A stretch of 64,000 nt of DNA, from the NCBI GenBank assembly GCA_028751875.1, contig CM054141.1, positions 74,181,646 to 74,245,645 on the forward strand, written 5' to 3'. The notes below the pieces were generated by a model. That model made no database searches. It saw only the letters and a program-made list of their open reading frames with translations, and was not told where the DNA came from. Below, one piece after another: positions 57,534 to 64,000 of this stretch. Position 1 is the first letter of the stretch. Each line of letters starts with the position of its first letter. The DNA comes from Rapana venosa. Taxonomy: Eukaryota > Mollusca > Gastropoda > Neogastropoda > Muricidae. Both the position numbers and the translations under genes were made by a program.

Positions 57534-59167
57534 GCAATGGAGGGTCCACTCTCGTGGCATTGGAGACACTGCAGACGATGTACGGCAGCAGGCTGTACCG
57601 GCTGAAGATTCTGCTGATCCACGCCGGGGGGTGGAGTCAGCGCATGCCCAGTGCCACCGTCCTGGGCAAGGTGTTTGCGGCCATCCCTCACGGCCGGCCC
57701 GTCTACCAGATGCTGGACCTGAAGCTGGCCATGTACCGCCCCCTCCTCCCCCACCTTCCACCAGGAGTCTTTCTAGTCTGCGCTGACGACTTCCTGGTTT
57801 ATGACTTGGGTCAAGACCAGGACTGGACCATTCCCAGCCAGGGGGTGACGGCATTGGCCCACCCTTCCCCCATGGAGGTGGGTCGCAGTCACGGTGTGTA
57901 TGTCTTGCAAGATTCCCATCACCTTGACACTGGCAAACCAGTGGTGGTGGGGCGGTGTCTGGAAGTACTGCAGAAACCAGACGATGACCGCATGAGGAGC
58001 AGGGGGGCAGTGTTGAAGTCTGACAGCAGAGACCATGCCTTCGCTGATGGAATTCGCATGGAAGGTGATGTGGTCTATACGGACAGCTGCTTCTTTTTTG
58101 GCGTGGATGTCATGAAAAGATTGCTGTCTCTGAAGAAGGAGCTGGGTGTTATCAGCGGGGAGATTGATGCCTACGGCGATTTTCTGCAGGCGTTGGGACC
58201 CCAGGCCTCCCAGGACTACATCCACAACACGGCAAACATTTCTCAGCTGACTCCTAACCTCAAGCAGGTGAGAAAGCAGGTGTTTGAGGCCATGCACAGC
58301 TGTGATATACACCTGCTGCTGCTAAATGCCTCCCAATTCATTCATATAGGAACCACCAAAGAACTGATTCATTACTTTTGTCAAGACCAAACTTTCCAAT
58401 CTCAGATGTCTTTGCAAAAAGATGTCTTCAATTGCTGGCTCCCCAAAAGTACTGATGTGGCCTCCGACTCTGTAGACTGTGAGGAGGATCCTGGTAACCC
58501 TGAGCACAGTGCTAGGTGTGAGCCACAAGCATCTGAAGTGCAGGGGTGTGTGATGCATTCTGTTCTCAGCTGCCTCTCCTCTGTGGCATCCAGTGCTGTG
58601 GTAGAGTACTGCCATTTTGAGGTGCCAGTGACTGTGCAGAAAGCCACCATTGTTAGTAACTGTCAGTGGCTGCAGTCTTCTCAAGACACCTTGGCAAGAC
58701 TAGTGTTTCCCTCAGAAACCTTTCTACACACAGTGTCCGTACTCCATGAAGGCAGATCCTGTTACGTCACCATCTTCTTCCATATCTCAGACAACCTGAA
58801 AATGTCTGCAATGACCTCCAAGCTCACCTCTCTTCCCTTTCTGAAGCACACTGTGGGTGCTGCTCTGCATCACTGGCAGCTGTCAGAAAGCCTAGTATCT
58901 TCCCACGTGAAGAGCTCTCAGGAGGCTGTCAGTCTCTGGACACTCAAACTGTATCCAGGGGCTGCCACCATGACAGAATCTCTGCAGATAGCACTAGACA
59001 TGGTGTCTAGCATGCAGCATGAGTGTTCTCTGTCTCGCTCACTGTCACAGAGTCATGTTTTCTTCTCTCTGGCAGATGTATTGGCATATAAAGACATCAG
59101 CACAATGCTCAACTTCCGCAGGACACTGTTTGATCAAATTGTACCAGCCGCTTCTTTTACTTCATGA
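57534..59167 (+). CDS. FPGT: Fucose-1-phosphate guanylyltransferase, last coding exon
   Basis: FPGT makes GDP-L-fucose from GTP and L-fucose-1-phosphate in the cytosolic fucose salvage pathway, after fucokinase. The exon encodes about 544 residues ending in TGA at 59165-59167; vertebrate FPGT is about 590-610, so only the N-terminal part is missing and must lie in upstream exons. Family landmarks run in order: GNGGSTL (nucleotide-binding turn), IHAGGWSQRMPSATVLGK, YQMLDLKLAMY, VCADDF, HGVYVLQD, YTDSCFFFG, EIDAYGDFLQALGPQAS, then HIGTTKELIHYF, a C-terminal VEYCHFEVPVTV block and ADVLAYKDISTMLNFR at the end. I recognise no frameshift or lost core motif, and codon use is GC-richer than the surroundings. 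The same enzyme activity is the C-terminal half of plant FKGP, but no kinase domain is seen here. Confidence 0.95.
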
Positions 59168-59284
59168 CCTCTGACCTGTCATCCTGGTCTACATTCTGGC
59201 GGTCATTCCAACCTGGTTTCTGGCTTTTTCTCTAATAGAGGTGTGCCTTTGATTTGACTGACTGACTCCATTCTCGTCTTGATT
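59168..59284 (+). other. FPGT 3' untranslated region, proximal part
   Basis: Sequence after the stop codon with no open frame continuing. I found no AATAAA close by. ATTAAA occurs at about 59424 and 59623, inside and after the following repeat; either could serve as a poly(A) signal. The end of the transcript is not determined. Confidence 0.5.
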
Positions 59285-59665
59285 GACAGGGGTCAGTTAA
59301 AGACATCAGATTGACAGGGGTCAGTTATAGACTTCAGATTGACTGGGGTCAGTTATATAGACTTCAGATCGAAAAGGATGAATTATATATTTCAGATTGA
59401 CATGGATCACTTACAGACTTCAAATTAAAGACATCAGATTGACAGGGGTCAGTTAAAGACTTAAGACTAACAGAGGTCAATTATAAACTTCAGATTGAAA
59501 AGGATCAGTTGTAAACTTAAGACTAACAGAGGTCAGTTATAAAGTTCAGATTGAAAAGGATCAGTTATAAACTTCAAATTGCCAGAGGTCAGTTAAAGAC
59601 TTCAGATTGAAAAGGATCACTGATTAAAAAGGATAAGTTTCAGATTGTAAGATGTGGGTTCAAGA
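59285..59665 (+). repeat. About 30-bp minisatellite after FPGT, about 12 units
   Basis: Units of agacttcagattgacagggg followed by tcagttat, with alternatives gattgaaaaggatcag and actaacagaggtca. It probably lies within or just after the FPGT 3' UTR. Confidence 0.85.
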
Positions 59666-60294
59666 TTGAAGTGGACACAGTATGTATTCAGACTGAAGTG
59701 TCAGTAGCATAGATCAGTTGGGGTTTTGTTGTTGTTGTTGTTTTGCTGGTTGTTTTTTTAAAAATACTTAAAAGGGATTAGGTATGTATTTAAACTGAAA
59801 TGAATGTGGTATGTATTCAGGTCAAAATGTCTGGTATTTATTGATTTTGAAATGGATCAGTAATTTTTTCGACTTATAAATGGATCAGGTATTTATTCAA
59901 AGTCAGTGTTGATTCTAGGGTGTGCCCTTGTGGGATTCCCGCATTTCTTTCAAAATTGCCGCAAAACGATGTGGACAGTGCTCCCTGATGGACGCAAAAA
60001 AATCCTGGAAAACGCATTTTCGAACAAACAGTGCGCCTATGCAACTGCCGTTTGTATAATCTCTAATATTAAGCCTACATCCGCCGAAGTTCTCCATTGA
60101 TGCTTCTAATTAGCTAAGCGCCACACTTTTGACCAGTCACAGAAACTGTAGCCTAGTTCGTCCTTTCAGTTCTTGTGGCGGTCATTACGTTAGTAGCCTA
60201 GGCTACACCAGGGGTCATAAGATTTTGTGATTCACACCTACAAGCTATCTTTAGCGTCCTGCTAAAGCAGGCTGCTCTGTTTTCCTATTCGTTT
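59666..60294. other. Unannotated downstream sequence
   Basis: Diverged phrases such as ggtatgtattcagactgaa recur loosely to about 59900. Thereafter the sequence is unique. Small opposed open frames at 59906-60100 show no motif. No gene is called. Confidence 0.45.
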
Positions 60295-60402
60295 ATGTCA
60301 TCTTCTAAGAGGCCTTGTACTCCAGAAACAAGTGATGTGATTGGGACAGAGATCATTGAGGAGATAGCAGAGCTACCTCCCAGCAGGCGATCGATCAAGT
60401 AG
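60295..60402 (+). other. Short open frame of unknown status (35 codons)
   Basis: An ATG at 60295 opens MSSSKRPCTPETSDVIGTEI and ends in TAG at 60400-60402. The Ser/Lys/Arg start followed by an acidic stretch resembles the N-termini of some domesticated or transposon-encoded DNA-binding proteins, but no domain follows and I cannot assign it. It could be a first exon or chance. Confidence 0.2.
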
Positions 60403-60472
60403 CCCTGGCTTGAGTGAAGTGATCATGGCATGTAGTAGGCTATCGGCTATTTGTATCAAACTTGGAAAGGAC

Positions 60473-60546
60473 AATGCCTTCACTAAAGGAGGATGCAATG
60501 CCGTCACTAAAGGAGGATGCAATGCCTTCACTAAAGGAGGATGCGC
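60473..60546 (+). repeat. 24/27-bp tandem repeat, 3 copies
   Basis: atgccttcactaaaggagga followed by tgca is repeated three times. One copy has gtcac in place of ttcac. Confidence 0.9.
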
Positions 60547-60647
60547 TTATTAGAGACAGCACTTTGAGTATCAGGCAAAAACACTGCCAATCAGCAGGAG
60601 GCTGTACAAGATGAAACCCTTCAGAAAAACTTCCATCAGTTAGGCGA

Positions 60648-60653
60648 TTCTCT

Positions 60654-60697
<44 letters not shown>

Positions 60698-60719
60698 CTC
60701 ATCTCTCCTCTCTCTCTCT
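60648..60719 (+). repeat. (TC)n microsatellite
   Basis: An interrupted CT tract with two tcctc interruptions and one atc. Confidence 0.95.
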
Positions 60720-60724
60720 TGGGT

Positions 60725-61259
60725 ATAGATGTTCATTTTATGACTTAAGTGATTTTTTTCTCCTTATTGTAAGAGTGTATTGGTATTGGGCTTATTTCTT
60801 TTTCATGACATTCATTTTGTACGAGTATATTCGAAAAAAATTTTGATGGTGATCCTGTGCTTTCTTGAAAAATTTTTAATATTTTATTTATTATCCTTAA
60901 AACACAAAACACAAACCCCCACACACACACACACACCACACACACACAAACACACTCTCTCTCCCCTCTCTCCCCTCTCTCTCTCCCCTTCTCCCCCTCC
61001 CTGACCTTATAGATTTTTTTTTTTTTTTAACCCCCTTTCTCTTCCCCCCTTGTTTTATTGTGGGGGAGAAACAGGGGGGTTATTGGTTTTTTTTTTTCTT
61101 TATCATGAAAAAAACCTGCATGGGTATAATAAAAATTAAGGGTTGACAGGGGATCGTCCCACTGTTTTGAAAAATTTTTATATTTTTTTAGTGTTACCCC
61201 TGAAACACACAACACACAACAAACCAAAACACACACAAACAATCTCTCTCTCTCTTTTG

Positions 61260-61296
<37 letters not shown>

Positions 61297-62470
61297 TTTT
61301 TTTTTTTTTTTTGTTTTTTTTTTGGGGGGTTTTAGGGTTTTTTTTTTCATTTGTTTTTTTTGTTGTTTGTTTTTTTTTTTGTTTTTTTTTTTGTTTTTTT
61401 TGGGAAGGGTGTTTTTTTTGGGCTTTTTGGTTGTTGTTTTGTCTTTTTTTTTTTTGGGTTGGGGGTGGGGGGGGGAAGGGGGGGGGGGGGGTTCGGGGGG
61501 GTATTTTTTTTGTCTTTTGCTGTTTTGGGGTTTTTTGTTTTTTTTGTTTTTTGTTTTTTTTTTTCCTTCTTCTCTTTTTTTTCTTTAAAAAAAATTTTTT
61601 TTTTCCTTTGCTTCTTTGTTTGGAAAGTTAAATTACTGATTTTGCATTTTTAAATTTTGACCCCCCCCCCCCCGGGGGGGGGACTGGGATTTTAAAAAAG
61701 CACATGAATACTATTCATTATCCGGAAAAAAATATTTTGTTTCTATTACTTACAATGTGTAGATGTTTTTTTTATGACTTTTTTTGGTTTTTCCCCCTTT
61801 CTTTTTTTATGTAAAGGGTGTATGGGTATTGCACTTATTTATTACCATGACATTCAATTTGAAAGGAGCAAATTTAAAAAAATTTGGTTTGTGTTGATCG
61901 GGGGTTGCAAAGGTGAGTTTTTCATTTTTAAAGTATTATCCCTGAAACCCCCCACCCCCTCCCCCTTTCACACCCCCAAAACAAAACGCTAAAAAACAAA
62001 CACAAACATCACACACACACACACCACACCACACACACACACACACACACACACACCAAAACCCCACCACCCCTTTTCACTCACCCACTCACCCACTCAT
62101 ATTCTCTCCCTCAACGACTGATTAAGTTTTAAATTTCTTCTTGGTTTGTTTCTTGTTTTTATTGGGGTGGTTTTTGTAGGGGAAATTTAAATTTATTTTT
62201 ATCAAGGAAATATAAATTTAAAAAGGGAGTTTTAAACCCTTAAAATGAGTTTTGTTTGGGTTTGGACATACTTTTTTGGGATTTTATATTGGATATTACC
62301 CCTCTAAAAATTCACACACACACACACTCTTTTTGTTGTCTGTTTCTGTCTCTCCTCTCTCCCCTCACCTTTTATCGCCCCGCTTTTTATTTCAAGTAAA
62401 TCCTGATAAAGGGGATTCATTTTTAAAATTTTCAAAACTTTATTGGATTTCCCTTTGTACTTAATTTTTT
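60725..62470 (+). repeat. Degraded multi-copy repeat with (CA)n and (TC)n tails
   Basis: A passage at 60780-60900 (tattgggcttatttcttttt, then catgacattcattttg, then gaaaaatttttaatatt, then an A-rich/CA tail) reappears in poorer form at about 61095-61230, 61826-61960 and 62225-62330. Each copy leads into CA repeats (for example 60920-60955, 62010-62055) and CT runs. The copies differ by homopolymer changes and small indels. It is either an old dispersed element in tandem or the same locus misassembled from noisy reads. Confidence 0.55.
61020..61670. other. T/G homopolymer-rich, low-reliability sequence
   Basis: Runs of T up to 27, G up to 12 and C up to 14 give Phe/Gly/Val-only open frames on the plus strand. 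These are compositional. The sequence is unlikely to be base-accurate. Confidence 0.7.
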
Positions 62471-63036
62471 AAATGAGGGGCCCTATTTAAAAATTATCGT
62501 TTAATTATTTTAAAAAACAAGTTTTGGTACCATTTGACAATGTTTTAGATGTTTATCTTTAGGGGACTTTTTAAAATTTTGGTTGTGTTTTTTTTTCTTG
62601 GCTTTGTTGTTGTTCTTGTTCTTTTTTGTTTTGTTTTTTCTGTTTTTCTCTTTTTTTATAAAATTCTTTTTTTGGGTTTTGGGTTTTTTTTTTTTTTTTT
62701 TTTTCCTTTTTTTTGGGGGGGTTTGTTTTTTGGTTTTTTTAAAGGTTTTTTGGGGGGGGGGGGGGGGGAGGGGGGGGGATTTTTGGGGGGGGGGGGAAAT
62801 TTTGTTGGGGGGGGGGTGGGGGGTTTTTTTTGGGGTTAGGGGGGGGGGAATTTTTTTGTTTTGGGGGGGGAGGTTTTAAAAAAAAAGGGACCCCTTGTTT
62901 TTTTTTTTTATCCTGAAAAAAAAGAAGGGGGTTATTTTTTTATTGATTTTTCCCCTTTTCCCTTCCCCTGGTTTAAAAAAAGGAATTTGTTTTAAAAAAA
63001 AAGGGGGGTAAGGGCGGGGGGGGGGGTTTTGGGGGG
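62471..63036. other. T/G homopolymer-rich, low-reliability sequence
   Basis: Similar to 61020-61670, with G runs near 62752-62822 and T runs throughout. No feature is recognisable. Confidence 0.7.
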
Positions 63037-63047
63037 GGGGGGGAAAA

Positions 63048-63905
<858 letters not shown>

Positions 63906-64000
63906 TTTTAAATTTCCTTTCTGCTTAGATCTCCCTGTTTGTTTTGTTTCTCTTCTTGAAAAAATAGCAGAAACTAAGAGTTCTGATTTGTACTGTAAGA
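63906..64000. other. Unannotated window end
   Basis: The sequence returns to normal complexity for the last 95 bases. Nothing is recognised. Confidence 0.5.

Noticed and set aside
57773..58684. Minus-strand frames of 120-179 codons inside the FPGT exon
   Set aside because: They are antisense shadows of the FPGT coding sequence and show no motif of their own.
61311..62879. Phe/Gly/Val-rich open frames
   Set aside because: Products of T and G homopolymers in low-quality sequence.

Overview
The window is animal genomic DNA, most likely from a gastropod mollusc. It has no operons or prokaryotic gene structure. It holds one recognisable host gene exon, many minisatellites, decayed non-LTR and Ty3-type retroelements, a mariner relic and tRNA-derived SINEs of a kind familiar to me from mollusc genomes. 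The taxon is inferred from the repeats and was not tested by any search.

Layout. Bases 1-1994 are a low-copy flank with a decayed LINE on the minus strand. Bases 1995-18369 and 18379-34753 are two apparently identical 16,375-bp blocks separated by 9 bp, so the repeat offset is exactly 16,384 bp. Each block has purine-rich (GA) stretches on the plus strand around a homopolymer-laden, pyrimidine-rich centre. The only coding homology I found in the block is a frameshifted reverse-transcriptase motif on the minus strand. The block looks like a noisy long-read patch placed twice, though a real duplication cannot be excluded from sequence alone. Bases 34931-59700 look clean. They carry LINE fragments, about fifteen unrelated minisatellite families, a SINE that joins a tRNA-like head to a 5S rRNA-like segment (45518-45816, with a target-site duplication), a LINE that appears inserted in a Ty3-type integrase (48330-50276), a 500-N gap (50277-50776), a promoter-like segment with two 18-bp palindromes (50931-51190), a mariner relic, an L2/CR1-like LINE and an inverted SINE pair.

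The one clear host gene is FPGT (fucose-1-phosphate guanylyltransferase, the GDP-L-fucose salvage enzyme). Its last coding exon is 57534-59167 on the plus strand. The intron before it ends in about 1.8 kb of 25/32-bp minisatellite that runs right up to the splice acceptor. Earlier FPGT exons were not found.

Bases 60950-63900 are again homopolymer-rich and unreliable, including 185 consecutive G. I found no convincing undescribed molecular system. The best leads are the tRNA/5S chimeric SINE, the minisatellite that forms the FPGT splice acceptor, the palindrome pair, and the 16,384-bp duplication as an assembly warning.
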